In this document: positions 17,191-26,491 of the stretch, in pieces
How positions within the stretch are numbered: the first letter of the stretch is position 1
How the letters are laid out: every line of letters starts with the position of its first letter
Assembly (NCBI GenBank): GCA_029261925.1
Contig: JAJDAJ010000064.1
Location: forward strand, 1 to 64,000
Direction: 5' to 3'
From: Deltaproteobacteria bacterium
GTDB taxonomy: Bacteria > Myxococcota_A > UBA9160 > SZUA-336
Length of the DNA: 64,000 nt
Made by a program: the position numbers and the translations under genes
The notes under the pieces: model-generated
The model's database searches: none
Seen by the model: the letters and a program-made list of their open reading frames with translations, nothing else
Told to the model about the DNA's origin: nothing

Positions 17191-17647
17191 GCTTGCTCCG
17201 GGTGTCCTCGATCCAGTCGGGCATGTCGATCGGCGGGTTGGGCAGCATGCGCACGCCTCGCTCCTCGAGCAGGGCGTCGAAGCCCTCGGGATCCGCCGGC
17301 CAGGAGCGCGGATCGCCCATCATCACCTCGAAGAGCTCCACGCCCTCGGGCCCGGCGACGAACGGTCCGAAGGACTCGCCCTTCTCCAGCCAGACGTGCA
17401 TCCCCTTCGTGCACAGGACGTCGCCGCAGGTCATCTCGCCCGCCAGCACGAAGACCAGGTGGTCGCTCTTGTGCCCGTGCGCGTGGACGATCATGCCGGG
17501 ATCCCACCTCGCGTACAGCGAGAGGCACCTGGGCGTGAACTCCAGCCACTTCTCGCGGACCGACACGCGGCGGTCGCCGTGCTGCTGTGCGCGCACCTCC
17601 TGCCACTTCTCGTCGTCGAGATGACGGAAACGCGGACCTTCTCCCAT
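17183..17647 (-). CDS. Cupin-domain protein
   Basis: A 154-residue cupin. VHAHGHKSDHLVFVLAGEMTCG is motif 1, including the His-x-His and downstream Glu, and KGMHVWLEKGESFGPF is motif 2. The C-terminal half ends in a helical segment with PPIDMPDWIED. It is a probable metal-dependent enzyme or binding protein of the cytoplasm. It starts 20 bp after the oxidoreductase stop, with a GGGGAGG Shine-Dalgarno sequence, and overlaps the next cupin by 8 bp. The pair may act on the product of the oxidoreductase; this is inferred only from co-transcription. Confidence 0.8.
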   Translation of the reverse strand: MGEGPRFRHLDDEKWQEVRAQQHGDRRVSVREKWLEFTPRCLSLYARWDPGMIVHAHGHKSDHLVFVLAGEMTCGDVLCTKGMHVWLEKGESFGPFVAGPEGVELFEVMMGDPRSWPADPEGFDALLEERGVRMLPNPPIDMPDWIEDTRSKHA

Positions 17648-17666
17648 GGCGGCCTCCCCGGTCTGT

Positions 17667-20600
17667 CTAGTCGACGCTGCGTACCTCGGCGGCCGGAGCG
17701 CGCAGCCGGAACGCCGCCAGCAGCTCCTCGCGCTTGCCCTGCGTCTCCTCGAGGTGCCGGTCCTTGACCGTGTCGAAGCCGCGGATGTGCTCGGGCAGGC
17801 TGGCGATCTCGACCGCGAGGTCGAGGTTGTCCTTGCTCAGGCCGTCGATCAGCTCGTCGACCGTGTGCTCGTACTCGCCGATCAGCTCACGCTCCCGGCG
17901 GCGGTGCGCGGTCCAGCCGAAGACGTCGAGGACCGTGCCGCGCAGGAACTTCAGCTTCGACAGCAGGCCCAGCGCGCGGATCGCCCAGATCCCCAGCGCG
18001 TACTTCCGCGCCCGGCCGGTGTCGGGGTCGCGCGGGAAGAAGAGCTGCGGCGCCAGGTGGACCTGAACGCGGTAGTCGCCCTCGAACTCGGCGTCGAGCT
18101 GCTCCTGGAAGGCCGTACCCGACCAGAGCCGGCCGATCTCGTACTCGTCCTTGTAGGCCATCAGCTTGGCGTAGTAGCGGGCCACCGCCTTCGCGAGCTC
18201 GCCGGGCTCACCCGTCACCTCGCGCTCGCGCTGCGCCACGCGCTCGACGCGCTCGCGATAGCGGCGCGAGTAGGCCTCGTTCTGGTAGTCCACCAGCAGC
18301 GCCGAGCGATGGCCGACGATGTCCTCGAGGCGGTCGAGGCGCTCGAAGCGCGCGGCCTGCCCGCCTCGCAGCGCCGGGCGCGCGGCCTCCTCGACCGCGG
18401 GTAGATCGTGTGCGGCGAGTCGGCCCCACTGGAAGGCACGGCGGTTGGCCTCGACGGCCCGGCCGTTCAGCTCGATCGCGCGCATCACTGCCCCGTAGCC
18501 GACCGGGAGGCGGCCGAGCTGGAACGCGAAGCCCATCAGGAACGGGTTGGTGTAGATCGCGTCGCCGAGCAGCGCGGTCGCCAGCCTCGCGGCGTTGACG
18601 AAGTGGCTGTCGTCGCCGGCGCCCTGCCGGATCGCGTCCTCCATCCCGCTGGTGGACAGGTCCAGGTCGGGGTCGTTCGCGAAGTCCGAGGTGGGGGCCA
18701 CGTGGCTGTTGACGATCGCGGTGGTCCTGGATGCCGAGAGCTTGCCCAGGTTCTCCGGGCTGGTCGAGACGATGATGTCGCAGCCGAGCAGCAGATCGCA
18801 GGCGCCGCTGGCGATGCGCGTGGCGTGCAGCGCCCCGGGATCGCGGGCGATGCGCACGTGGCTGGTCACGGGGCCGTTCTTCTGCGCCAGCCCGGTCACG
18901 TCGAGCACGGAGCAGCCCTTGCCCTCGAGGTGCGCGGCCATGCCCAGAAGCGCCCCCACGGTGACCACCCCGCTGCCGCCGATGCCCGTGACCAGCATGT
19001 TGAACGGCTGCTCGGGGTCGACGATCTGCGGCATCGGCAGGTCGGCGAAGCGCTCGTCGTCGCCGGTGTCGGCGCTCTCCTGCGCGCTCCGGCGCAGCTG
19101 CGCGCCGGTGAGCGTCACGAAGCTGGGGCAGTAGCCCTTGAGGCAGGAGTAGTCCTTGTTGCAGGAGGACTGGTTGATGCGCCGCTTGCGGCCCATCTCG
19201 GTCTCGACCGGCTCGATCGAGATGCAGTTCGACTGCACGCTGCAGTCGCCGCAGCCCTCGCAGACTGCCTCGTTGATCACGACGCGCCGGTCCGGCTCGG
19301 GCAGCTCCCCGCGCTTGCGCAGCCGCCGCGCCTCGGCCGCGCACGTCTGGTCGTAGATCAGCGCCGAGACGCCCTTCACCTCGCGCAGCTCGCGCTGCAG
19401 CTTCAGGATCTCGTCGCGGTGGTGGATCGTCGTCCCCTCGGGGAAGACCCCGCGCGGGTACTTGTCGATGTCGTTGCTCACGACGGAGATGCGCTGCACG
19501 CCCTCGGCGCGCAGCTGTGCGGCGATCTCCGGACAGGTGATCTCGCCGTCGATCGGCTCGCCCTCGATCGGCTGACCGCCGGTCATGGCGACGGCGCCGT
19601 TGACCAGCACCTTGTAGGTGATGTTGGTGCCCGCCGTGATGTTCTGGCGGATCGCCAGCAGGCCGGAGTGGAAGTAGGTGCCGTCGCCGATGTTCTGGAA
19701 GATGTGCTCGGTCTCGGTGAATGGCGCCACGCCGACCCAGTTCGCGCCCTCGCCGCCCATGTGGGTGAAGAAGACCGTGCGCCGCGAAGGCATCCACGAG
19801 GACATCCCGTGGCAGCCGATCCCGCCGCCGGCGATGCTGCCGTCGGGCACGACCGTCGAGCTGTTGTGCGGGCACCCCGAGCAGAACGAGGGCATGCGCA
19901 TCAGCCCGCCGCCCTGGCCGTGGACCGGCAGCTCGACCCGCTGTCCGCGCTGCAGGCTCGACGCGAGCTCGGGGGCGCCGCGGCTCAGCCAGCCGCGGAT
20001 CACGTCCTCCACTGCGCCCGGCGAGAGCTCGCCGGTGTCGGGCACCAGCGGTCGGCCGTCCAGGTCGCGCTTGCCCACGATGCGCGGGCGCCGCTCCTGG
20101 TTGTAGAGCAGCGCGGTGAGCTGCTCCTCGACCAGGCCGCGCTTCTCCTCGACCACGAGGATCTCCTCGAGGCCCTCGGCGAACTCGCGCGCTCCCTCGG
20201 GCTCGAGCGGCCAGGTCATGGCGACCTTGTACACGCGCAGACCGATCTCCGCGGCACGCTCGCCGTCGATCCCCAGCGCGTCGAGCGCCTGGCGCACGTC
20301 CAGGTACGCCTTGCCGGTGGTCACGATCCCCAGGCGCCGGCGCGGCGAGTCCACCGCGACGCGGTCGAGACCGTTGGCGCGCACGAAAGCACGCGCGGCG
20401 GGCAGCCGGTAGTGGTACAGACCCGCCTCGGCCGCGACCGGTGAGCCGGCGCGCATCTCGGCGGGCAGCTCGAACTCGGGCAGCACGACCTGTACCCGCT
20501 CGGGGCTCACCTCGACCGAGGCCGAGCTCTCCACCGTGTCGGTCAGGCACTTCATGCCCGTCCAGCAGCCGCTGAAGCGCGACATGGCCCAGCCGTACAG

Positions 20601-21167
20601 GCCGAAGTCCAGGTAGTCCTGCACGCTCGACGGGTTGAACATGGGCATGCCCATGTGCACCAGCGCCTGCTCGCTCTGGTGGGCGATCGACGACGACTTC
20701 GCGCCCGGGTCGTCCCCGCAGAGCGCGAGCACGCCCCCGTGCGGCGCGGCGCCGGCGTAGTTGCCGTGCTTGAGCGCGTCGCAGGAGCGGTCGACCCCGG
20801 GCCCCTTGCCGTACCAGATTCCGAACACGCCGTCGTACTTCGCGTTCCCGGTCTGGTGAACCAGCTGCGAGCCCCAGACCGCCGTGGCGGCCAGGTCCTC
20901 GTTCACGCCCGGCTCGAAGTGGACCTGGTGGCGCTCGAGCCACTCCTTGGCCTGCCAGAGCGCCAGGTCGTAGGTGCCCAGCGGCGAGCCCCGGTACCCC
21001 GAGATGAACCCCGCGGTGTTCAGGCCCGCGGCCAGATCCCGCTGGCGCTGCATCATCGGCAGCCGCACCAGCGCCTGGACGCCGGTGATGTAGATGCGGC
21101 CGGAGGTACGGGCGTACCTGTCGTCGAGGCTGTAGGCGGCGTCGAAGGCGGGCGAGGGCGCGCTCAA
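17667..21167 (-). CDS. Fused indolepyruvate:ferredoxin oxidoreductase-family protein
   Basis: A 1166-residue single-chain 2-oxoacid:ferredoxin oxidoreductase. It starts with the pyrimidine-binding part (FISGYRGSPLGTYD), then the TPP-binding part (FCSGCPHNSST, and GGEGANWVG through FQNIGDGTYFHSG). Next come Cys clusters CEGCGDCSVQSNC and CNKDYSCLKGYCPSF, a gamma-type domain (VTGIGGSGVVTVGALLG) and a long C-terminal extension. Fused enzymes of this size occur in aerobic bacteria and oxidatively decarboxylate aryl pyruvates from aromatic amino acids to aryl-acyl-CoA. The TTG start is the only one preceding the conserved N-terminus. An indoleamine-dioxygenase-family gene 2 kb away hints at aromatic amino-acid breakdown. 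Confidence 0.9.
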   Translation of the reverse strand: MSAPSPAFDAAYSLDDRYARTSGRIYITGVQALVRLPMMQRQRDLAAGLNTAGFISGYRGSPLGTYDLALWQAKEWLERHQVHFEPGVNEDLAATAVWGSQLVHQTGNAKYDGVFGIWYGKGPGVDRSCDALKHGNYAGAAPHGGVLALCGDDPGAKSSSIAHQSEQALVHMGMPMFNPSSVQDYLDFGLYGWAMSRFSGCWTGMKCLTDTVESSASVEVSPERVQVVLPEFELPAEMRAGSPVAAEAGLYHYRLPAARAFVRANGLDRVAVDSPRRRLGIVTTGKAYLDVRQALDALGIDGERAAEIGLRVYKVAMTWPLEPEGAREFAEGLEEILVVEEKRGLVEEQLTALLYNQERRPRIVGKRDLDGRPLVPDTGELSPGAVEDVIRGWLSRGAPELASSLQRGQRVELPVHGQGGGLMRMPSFCSGCPHNSSTVVPDGSIAGGGIGCHGMSSWMPSRRTVFFTHMGGEGANWVGVAPFTETEHIFQNIGDGTYFHSGLLAIRQNITAGTNITYKVLVNGAVAMTGGQPIEGEPIDGEITCPEIAAQLRAEGVQRISVVSNDIDKYPRGVFPEGTTIHHRDEILKLQRELREVKGVSALIYDQTCAAEARRLRKRGELPEPDRRVVINEAVCEGCGDCSVQSNCISIEPVETEMGRKRRINQSSCNKDYSCLKGYCPSFVTLTGAQLRRSAQESADTGDDERFADLPMPQIVDPEQPFNMLVTGIGGSGVVTVGALLGMAAHLEGKGCSVLDVTGLAQKNGPVTSHVRIARDPGALHATRIASGACDLLLGCDIIVSTSPENLGKLSASRTTAIVNSHVAPTSDFANDPDLDLSTSGMEDAIRQGAGDDSHFVNAARLATALLGDAIYTNPFLMGFAFQLGRLPVGYGAVMRAIELNGRAVEANRRAFQWGRLAAHDLPAVEEAARPALRGGQAARFERLDRLEDIVGHRSALLVDYQNEAYSRRYRERVERVAQREREVTGEPGELAKAVARYYAKLMAYKDEYEIGRLWSGTAFQEQLDAEFEGDYRVQVHLAPQLFFPRDPDTGRARKYALGIWAIRALGLLSKLKFLRGTVLDVFGWTAHRRRERELIGEYEHTVDELIDGLSKDNLDLAVEIASLPEHIRGFDTVKDRHLEETQGKREELLAAFRLRAPAAEVRSVD

Positions 21168-21351
21168 GATCGGGGTCTCCCGGATGCGTTCTCAGCCCGG
21201 GTTGTATCACATCGGCCACCCGCTCCACCGCCAGGTATGCGCCGGCACAGGGCTTTCCGCGCGACCCTCCGGGCCGGCGCGCGCCGTGCCCGCACGCCCG
21301 ATCCGCGGAGCCGCCCGGCTCCCGCGCGCCCCGGGAACCCGCGTGCGCTGG

Positions 21352-21357
21352 TAGGAT
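21352..21357 (+). promoter_or_regulatory. TA-led box or SD before the amidohydrolase gene
   Basis: TAGGAT ends 6 nt before the GTG at 21364. This is the TA-led geometry, but the AGGA within it could also act as a Shine-Dalgarno sequence. The rest of the 196-bp divergent region (21168-21363) shows nothing further except an AT-rich GTTGTATCACA patch near 21200 that may belong to the opposite promoter. Confidence 0.35.
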
Positions 21358-21363
21358 CGCCGG

Positions 21364-22764
21364 GTGAAGCGCACACCTCCCGGACTGCCGGTCATCCTGC
21401 AGCGCCGGCACACCGACGAGTACGTTCCCGGCCCCTACACGCGCGCGGACCGCGCCGCCATCGCTCGCGTGATTCGCGACGGACCTCGCGCGGCGCATCG
21501 CCTGGGCATGTCGCTGAGCGACTACTGGTCCGGGCGTCACGGCACGGCGGCGGGCCTGCTCGCGCTCAACGAGGTGCACGGTCGCGAGTACTACCAGGTA
21601 CCCCGCGAGGCGACCGAGGATGCCGACGCGGCGCGCAGCGCGTTCGAGGGCGACGAGGTCGTGATCGACGTGCAGACGCACTTCATCTCGGACCGGGCGA
21701 CCAGCGCGGAGCTCTGGAACACGCAGATCCGCCAGATGTACGACTCGCTGCGGCCCGACTGGTGGCGCGGCATCGACGATCTGACCGGGTACTCGATGTC
21801 GGAGTACCTGCGCTGCGTCTTCCTCGAGAGCGAGACCGCGGTGGCCGTGCTCACCTCCGGCCCCGGCCTCGGCGAGTCGCGCATGCTCTTCAACAGGGAG
21901 ATGGCCGGTGCGCGCCTGCTGCTCGAGCGCCTGGGGGGCGAGGGCCGCCTGCTGAACCACTGCGTGATCCACGCCGATGTCCCCGGCGAGATCGAGGGGA
22001 TGGAGCGCGAGCTGGAGCGCTTCCGGCCGGTCGGCTGGAAGTGCTACACCATGGGCACGATCGACGGCATGATGACCGGCGACGAGCGGGGCTGGTACCT
22101 GGACGACGAGCGCACCGGCGTGCCGTTCATCGAGCGCGCCCGCGACCTGGGCGTGCCGCTGATCTGTGCCCACAAGGGCATCAGCCTGATGGTCCCCGCC
22201 GGCGGCCCCCGCGACGTGGGCCCGGCCGCGCGGGGCTTCCCCGACGTCAACTTCGTGATCTATCACGCGGGCTACGAGTATCCCGAGGGCGACGCGCTCG
22301 AGGAGGGCCCGTACACCGAGGAGACGGCGCACATCGGCGTCAACCGCCTCGTGCACACGCTGCGCGAGTCGCGGATCCCCCCCGGGGCGAACGTCTACCC
22401 CGAGCTCGGCACGACGTGGTTCTGCCTGGTGCGCCGACCCGAGGAGGCCGCCCACGTGCTCGGCAAGCTGCTGCTCGCGGTGGGCGAGGACAACGTGATC
22501 TGGGGCACGGACTCGATCTGGTACGGCCCGACGCAGGTGGTGATCGACGCCTTCCGCGCCTTCCAGATCCCTCTCGAGCTGCGCGAGCGCCACGGCTACC
22601 CGGAGCTCACGCCCGAGATCAAGGCGAAGATCCTGGGCCTGAACGCGGCGCGCGTGTACGGGATCGACCCCGAAGCAGCCCGCCGGCGCGCGCGGAGCGA
22701 CGACCTCGCCTGGCTCCGGGCAGCGCTGGAGGAGTACCGCACGAAGGGCAATCCCTCGCTGTGA
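21364..22764 (+). CDS. Amidohydrolase-family (PF04909-type) metal hydrolase
   Basis: A 466-residue TIM-barrel amidohydrolase. VIDVQTHFISD gives the first strand with a QTH in place of the usual HxH. CVIHADVPGE, ICAHKGI and WGTDSIWYG supply later strand ends, the last with the catalytic Asp. The C-terminal KILGLNAARVYGID is typical of the family, which covers decarboxylases and C-N or C-C hydrolases. The N-terminal 90 residues (PYTRADRAAIARVI) are an additional helical segment. The GTG start lies 6 nt after a TAGGAT box. It overlaps the SnoaL-like gene by 4 bp, so the two are likely made together. Confidence 0.85.
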   Translation: MKRTPPGLPVILQRRHTDEYVPGPYTRADRAAIARVIRDGPRAAHRLGMSLSDYWSGRHGTAAGLLALNEVHGREYYQVPREATEDADAARSAFEGDEVVIDVQTHFISDRATSAELWNTQIRQMYDSLRPDWWRGIDDLTGYSMSEYLRCVFLESETAVAVLTSGPGLGESRMLFNREMAGARLLLERLGGEGRLLNHCVIHADVPGEIEGMERELERFRPVGWKCYTMGTIDGMMTGDERGWYLDDERTGVPFIERARDLGVPLICAHKGISLMVPAGGPRDVGPAARGFPDVNFVIYHAGYEYPEGDALEEGPYTEETAHIGVNRLVHTLRESRIPPGANVYPELGTTWFCLVRRPEEAAHVLGKLLLAVGEDNVIWGTDSIWYGPTQVVIDAFRAFQIPLELRERHGYPELTPEIKAKILGLNAARVYGIDPEAARRRARSDDLAWLRAALEEYRTKGNPSL

Positions 22765-23117
22765 GCGTCGACGAGACCCGGGAGCTCGTGCTGCGCTACT
22801 GGCTTTCCTGGCAGGAGGGCGACGGTGAGAGCATGCGCGCCTGCCTGGCCGACGAGATCCTCTTCGACGGCCTGTACGCCACCATCCACGACCCCGATCG
22901 CCTGGTGGAGTTCCGGCTCGGCGGTGACCCGATGCGCGACGTGAGCATGCTCGAGTCGTTCTTCGGCGCGGACTTCGCGGCGCTGCTCTACGCGGGGCGC
23001 TCGGCGACCACCGGGGCGCACGTGCGGCTGGGTGAGCTGATCAAGCTGCGCCGGGGCCGGATCGTCTCGATCCGCAGCGTCGCGGGCTCGCGACCCGTCG
23101 TGGACGACGGGGACTGA
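22761..23117 (+). CDS. SnoaL/NTF2-like small protein
   Basis: A 118-residue protein with an NTF2-like alpha+beta pattern. Helix RELVLRYWLSWQEGDGESMRACLADEILFDG is followed by strands ending in HVRLGELIKLRRGRIVSIRSV. Proteins of this fold are small cone-shaped enzymes or binding proteins that cyclise, isomerise or hydrolyse hydrophobic substrates. The GTG start shares GTGA with the stop of the amidohydrolase, a coupling that supports this start and a shared function. No catalytic residue can be assigned. Nothing separates it from the convergent dioxygenase-family gene, whose stop begins at the next base. Confidence 0.75.
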   Translation: MSVDETRELVLRYWLSWQEGDGESMRACLADEILFDGLYATIHDPDRLVEFRLGGDPMRDVSMLESFFGADFAALLYAGRSATTGAHVRLGELIKLRRGRIVSIRSVAGSRPVVDDGD

Positions 23118-24323
23118 TCAGCCGCCGTCCCGCTCCGGGCCGGGACCCTGCGCCACGCGGACCACCGCCGTCTCGTCGCGGTGCTTCTTCAGGTACGGCA
23201 TGAAGGGCGTGCCGCCGGTGCCGACCATGTTCGGATTTCCCGGGTGTACCTGTGCCTGGCGATAGATGTAGAACCCGGCGTACTCCAGGTGCAGCGACCG
23301 GAACGCCTCGAGCCAGTGCACGCACTCATCGTACACCTCCGCGATCTCGGGGTAGCTGCCGACGTGCGCCTGCACGTGCGAGCGCAGCGCGCCGCTCCCC
23401 TCCACGGCCTCGACGAACGCACGGTGGCCCGGCGGCATGTACTCGCGCATCTCGAGCAGGTAGGCGCGCAGGGGATCGTCGGCGTGGGCCACGCCGAGCA
23501 CGGCATCGAGCAGCGGCACGATGCCGCTCTGCGCCCCGGTCTCCCCGCGCAGCTTCTGGCCGCCGCTCAGCCCCTCGACGCCCTCGTAGACCACGCCGCG
23601 GGGCAGCGCCGGGTGGTTCTGCCAGCCGTGGATCCAGGGTCGCACCCGGTGGTAGTAGATGTAGGGGTCGCAGTGCTCGGGCATGCGCCTCAGCACCGCG
23701 ACCATCTCCTGCAGCGCGCTGGCGATCGCCGACAGCGCCGTCGTGACGCCGCTTGCGTTCCCGTCGCGCACGGCGTCGAGCAGCGGCCCGATGCTGCGCA
23801 TGATCGGTGCCGCGCGCCACTCGATCTCGAGGTGCACGCCGATGAACCAGTCCTCGTCCGCACCGCCCAGGAAGTTCTGGAGCAGGGCCAGGTTGCCCAG
23901 CTCGACGGGTGCGTCCGGGTCGTACAGGCGCCAGTTGTCCAGTGCGTACGACGCGTAGGACAGGACCGGCGGGCGGCCGAGCCGCTCCGCGACCGCGCAC
24001 CAGGGCACGGCGACGCTCCGCGGCAGCCGGCCGCGGGGCTGGCCGTCCCAGACGTAGGCGTGGCCGAGGAACGAGAGCACGAGCATGGCGCGGCGCAGCG
24101 CGGCCCCGGAGTCCAGGTCTGTGGGGTCGAGCTCGGGCAGCTGCTCGACCACGTCGCGGAGACGGTCGGTCAGCAGCAGGCGCGGCAGCTCCCAGGCCAC
24201 CTCGTCCCAGGCGGCGTACGCCGCCGGCAGCTCGGTCAGCGGGTCCTGGGCGGGCAGGAAGCCGCGCCCCGCGTCGATGCCGAAGGCCTTCAGGTCGTCG
24301 AGCGGAGCCGATCCTGCGGACAT
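23118..24323 (-). CDS. Indoleamine 2,3-dioxygenase-family heme protein
   Basis: A 401-residue all-helical protein of the IDO family. LSFLGHAYVWDGQP, VPWCAVAERLGRPPVLSYASYALDNW, FRSLHLEYAGFYIYRQ and GTGGTPFMPYLKKHRDET are family landmarks. His345 in FRSLHLE is the expected proximal heme ligand. IDO enzymes open the indole ring of tryptophan to N-formylkynurenine; distant bacterial members can be inactive or use other indoles. The ATG at 24323 is preferred to an in-frame GTG at 24350. Its neighbours are the fused indolepyruvate oxidoreductase and the enoyl-CoA hydratase, consistent with aromatic amino-acid catabolism, but no kynureninase or formamidase is present. Confidence 0.85.
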   Translation of the reverse strand: MSAGSAPLDDLKAFGIDAGRGFLPAQDPLTELPAAYAAWDEVAWELPRLLLTDRLRDVVEQLPELDPTDLDSGAALRRAMLVLSFLGHAYVWDGQPRGRLPRSVAVPWCAVAERLGRPPVLSYASYALDNWRLYDPDAPVELGNLALLQNFLGGADEDWFIGVHLEIEWRAAPIMRSIGPLLDAVRDGNASGVTTALSAIASALQEMVAVLRRMPEHCDPYIYYHRVRPWIHGWQNHPALPRGVVYEGVEGLSGGQKLRGETGAQSGIVPLLDAVLGVAHADDPLRAYLLEMREYMPPGHRAFVEAVEGSGALRSHVQAHVGSYPEIAEVYDECVHWLEAFRSLHLEYAGFYIYRQAQVHPGNPNMVGTGGTPFMPYLKKHRDETAVVRVAQGPGPERDGG

Positions 24324-24455
24324 GCGCCCAGGGTCGCTCGCGCCGCGCACGGCGCCAGCCTCCGTCCTCCGCTCCGCGCCAGGCGTGCACTCCCGCGCAC
24401 GCGCGGCGACCGACGCGCCTCGCGGGCCGCGACCCGGCCGGGCCGCAGGCCGCCC

Positions 24456-25295
24456 CTACGCGCCGAGCTTCTCGCAGTCCACGCCGACGGTGCGCTCGCC
24501 CTCGCGCGTCTGGCAGCCGAGCTCGAGGAAGCGCCGCATTCGCGGCACGCGCTCCGCCGCGGGATCGGCCATGAGGCTCTCGAATGCCGCCTGCTCCGCG
24601 AGCAGCCCGGGCTCCGCGTCGGGACAGCTCAGCTCGTTGATCAGCCGCTTGGCCCGGGCCAGGGTCGCGGCGGGAAAGCCCGCGATGCGGCGCGCCAGCT
24701 GCTCGACGTGTGCGGCCAGCATCCCCGGAGGGAGTGCGCGGTTGACCCAGCCGATGCGCTCCGCCTCGGCCGCGCTCACGTCCTCGCAGCCCAGGATGAC
24801 CTCGCAGGCGCGCGCGCGACCCAGCAGCCGCGTCAGCCGGTAGGTGCCGCCGGCGCCGGGCAGGATGCCCAGCGCGACCTCGGGCTGACCCAGGACGGCG
24901 CGCCCCAGTGCGGCGAAGCGCATGTCGCAGGCCAGCGCGACCTCGCTCCCACCGCCGCGCGCGTAGCCCTCGATCTGCGCGATCGTCACCTGCGGCAGCC
25001 TGCGCAGGCGCTCGAGCGTGGCGTGCGTGAACGGCAGCTCGGTCGGCGGCGGTCCCGCCTGCAGCGGTGCGGCGACGATGGTCTCCACGTCGCCGTGCGC
25101 GATGAAGAACTCGCGATCGGCGCTGCGCAGCACCACCACGCGGACCTCGCGGTCGGCCTCGAGCGTCTCGACGAGCGTGCCGAGCTCGGCGAAGAGCTCC
25201 CCACCCAGCAGGTTGAGCGGCGGCGAGTCGATCGTGACGAAGGCGACACCGGCGTCGACCTCGACCCTGAGTCGCTTCAGCTGCTCGTAGCTCAT
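24456..25295 (-). CDS. Enoyl-CoA hydratase/isomerase family protein
   Basis: A 279-residue crotonase-fold protein. The N-terminus VAFVTIDSPPLNLLG, the CoA-binding oxyanion loop IEGYARGGGSEVALACDMRFAA and GQPEVALGILPGAGGTYRLTRLLG are clear. In the last segment the usual hydratase Glu lines up with the GQPE glutamate, while the second catalytic acid position reads PGAGGT, so hydratase chemistry is not certain. Cytoplasmic, acting on CoA thioesters. It follows the DUF2889 gene by 37 bp on the same strand and may be co-transcribed with it. Substrate unknown. Confidence 0.87.
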   Translation of the reverse strand: MSYEQLKRLRVEVDAGVAFVTIDSPPLNLLGGELFAELGTLVETLEADREVRVVVLRSADREFFIAHGDVETIVAAPLQAGPPPTELPFTHATLERLRRLPQVTIAQIEGYARGGGSEVALACDMRFAALGRAVLGQPEVALGILPGAGGTYRLTRLLGRARACEVILGCEDVSAAEAERIGWVNRALPPGMLAAHVEQLARRIAGFPAATLARAKRLINELSCPDAEPGLLAEQAAFESLMADPAAERVPRMRRFLELGCQTREGERTVGVDCEKLGA

Positions 25296-25332
25296 GCCCG
25301 GTCCTTCCCGACCCGCGGGTGGGGCGCGGGCG

Positions 25333-26412
25333 TCAGCCGCGTCTCAGCTGCTGCGTACGGATCTGCAGCAGCGGGCTCTCGCGGCGCCACATGTGGCAGG
25401 AGTCCGTACCCCCGCCCATCTGCATGGCGTCCTTCGTGCCCTTGCTCATCTTCTGGCCGCGCTCGTAGAAGCTGCCGCTGAACGCCGCCGTGCACTGGAT
25501 GAATCCCGGCGCGAACTGCAGGAACGCGTGCATCAGGTGATGCGCGTCGTCCCGCTCCGCGAAGGCGCGCAGCAGCCTGCCGCCGAGCCCCGGCATGATC
25601 GGCTCGTCGATGAGGAACGCCACGTCGTCGCCGCGATCGCGCCACGGCGCGCTCCCGAGCGTCTCCGCGTCGCGCCGCCGCTCGTGGGCGCCGACCTCGA
25701 TGATCTCGAAGCTCCGCGTCGAGTGCGTCAGGACCGCGCGCAGCTCGTGCTGCCAGGCCAGCCGGTCGAGCGGCCGGTCCACCAGCGCCTCTGGCCGGTT
25801 GGCGACGTCGGCGAGCTGCACGAGCATCTGCAGCTTCGGGCCGGGCTGCTCGAGACCGTCGAGCATGATGGTGCGGCGGAAGATCGTCTCGTCGGGCCGG
25901 CGCTGCGCATCCGTCTGGGCGAGCTGCTCCGCCTCGAAATCCAGGGCGCGTGGCAGCGCTGCGGCCATCATCTGGAACAGCGTGTAGAGATGCGAGCAGC
26001 CGCGCGGCCCGCCGTAGGTCTCGGTCAGGGCGCGCCCGAATGCGGGGTCGATGCGGTGCCCCACCAGGGTCTGCAGCGCCGGAGCGGAGTCGCGGCAGGA
26101 CTCGCCCTGGGTCGCGGGAGCGGGCTCGATCGCGACGACCGGCTGCGCCACGTCGAGCTGCTCGAGCACCCGGGAGCCCGGGTCGATCACGGCATCGATG
26201 ACCATGTGGTGGATCACGCCGGCGGGCTGCAGGTCGCCCATCATCGGCACGAAGCCGCGCTTGCGCAGGTCGATCACGTTGCCGAACGCGCGCATGCGCC
26301 CGTCCTCGCGCTGCGTCAGGTGCAGCGTCAGCGAGCGCGTGTGCAGCGGCTGTCCGTGTACGGGCGGGTTCAAGGTCTCTCGGGGCGTATGGGCCTGCGC
26401 GGCGGCGAGCAT
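25333..26412 (-). CDS. DUF2889 domain protein
   Basis: A 359-residue protein. The N-terminal two thirds match the DUF2889 pattern: HTRSLTLHLTQREDGRMRAFGNVIDLRKRGF, then a positional GVIHHMVIDAVIDPGSRVL, and GGPRGCSHLYTLFQMM. The C-terminal part (about 235-345) contains SFYERGQKMSKGTKDAMQ and is not recognised. No signal peptide or membrane segment is seen. DUF2889 proteins have no established biochemical function but often lie among CoA-dependent catabolic genes, as here, 37 bp upstream of an enoyl-CoA hydratase. A perfect hairpin in the upstream gap separates it from the SPFH gene. Confidence 0.72.
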   Translation of the reverse strand: MLAAAQAHTPRETLNPPVHGQPLHTRSLTLHLTQREDGRMRAFGNVIDLRKRGFVPMMGDLQPAGVIHHMVIDAVIDPGSRVLEQLDVAQPVVAIEPAPATQGESCRDSAPALQTLVGHRIDPAFGRALTETYGGPRGCSHLYTLFQMMAAALPRALDFEAEQLAQTDAQRRPDETIFRRTIMLDGLEQPGPKLQMLVQLADVANRPEALVDRPLDRLAWQHELRAVLTHSTRSFEIIEVGAHERRRDAETLGSAPWRDRGDDVAFLIDEPIMPGLGGRLLRAFAERDDAHHLMHAFLQFAPGFIQCTAAFSGSFYERGQKMSKGTKDAMQMGGGTDSCHMWRRESPLLQIRTQQLRRG

Positions 26413-26491
26413 ACGTCAAAGCAGGAGCGCATGCCCGGGCGAGCTGCGGCGGCGGCAAGGAGTTGAGCCAGCCGTTTCTGCCCGCCGACAG

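Noticed and set aside
17667..22593. Very long open frames on the opposite strand or in other frames of real genes (for example about 1400 codons across 18208-22593).
   Set aside because: High GC makes stop codons rare in shadow frames. The translations are Arg/Ala/Gly/Pro-rich, have no family motif, and run across gene boundaries.
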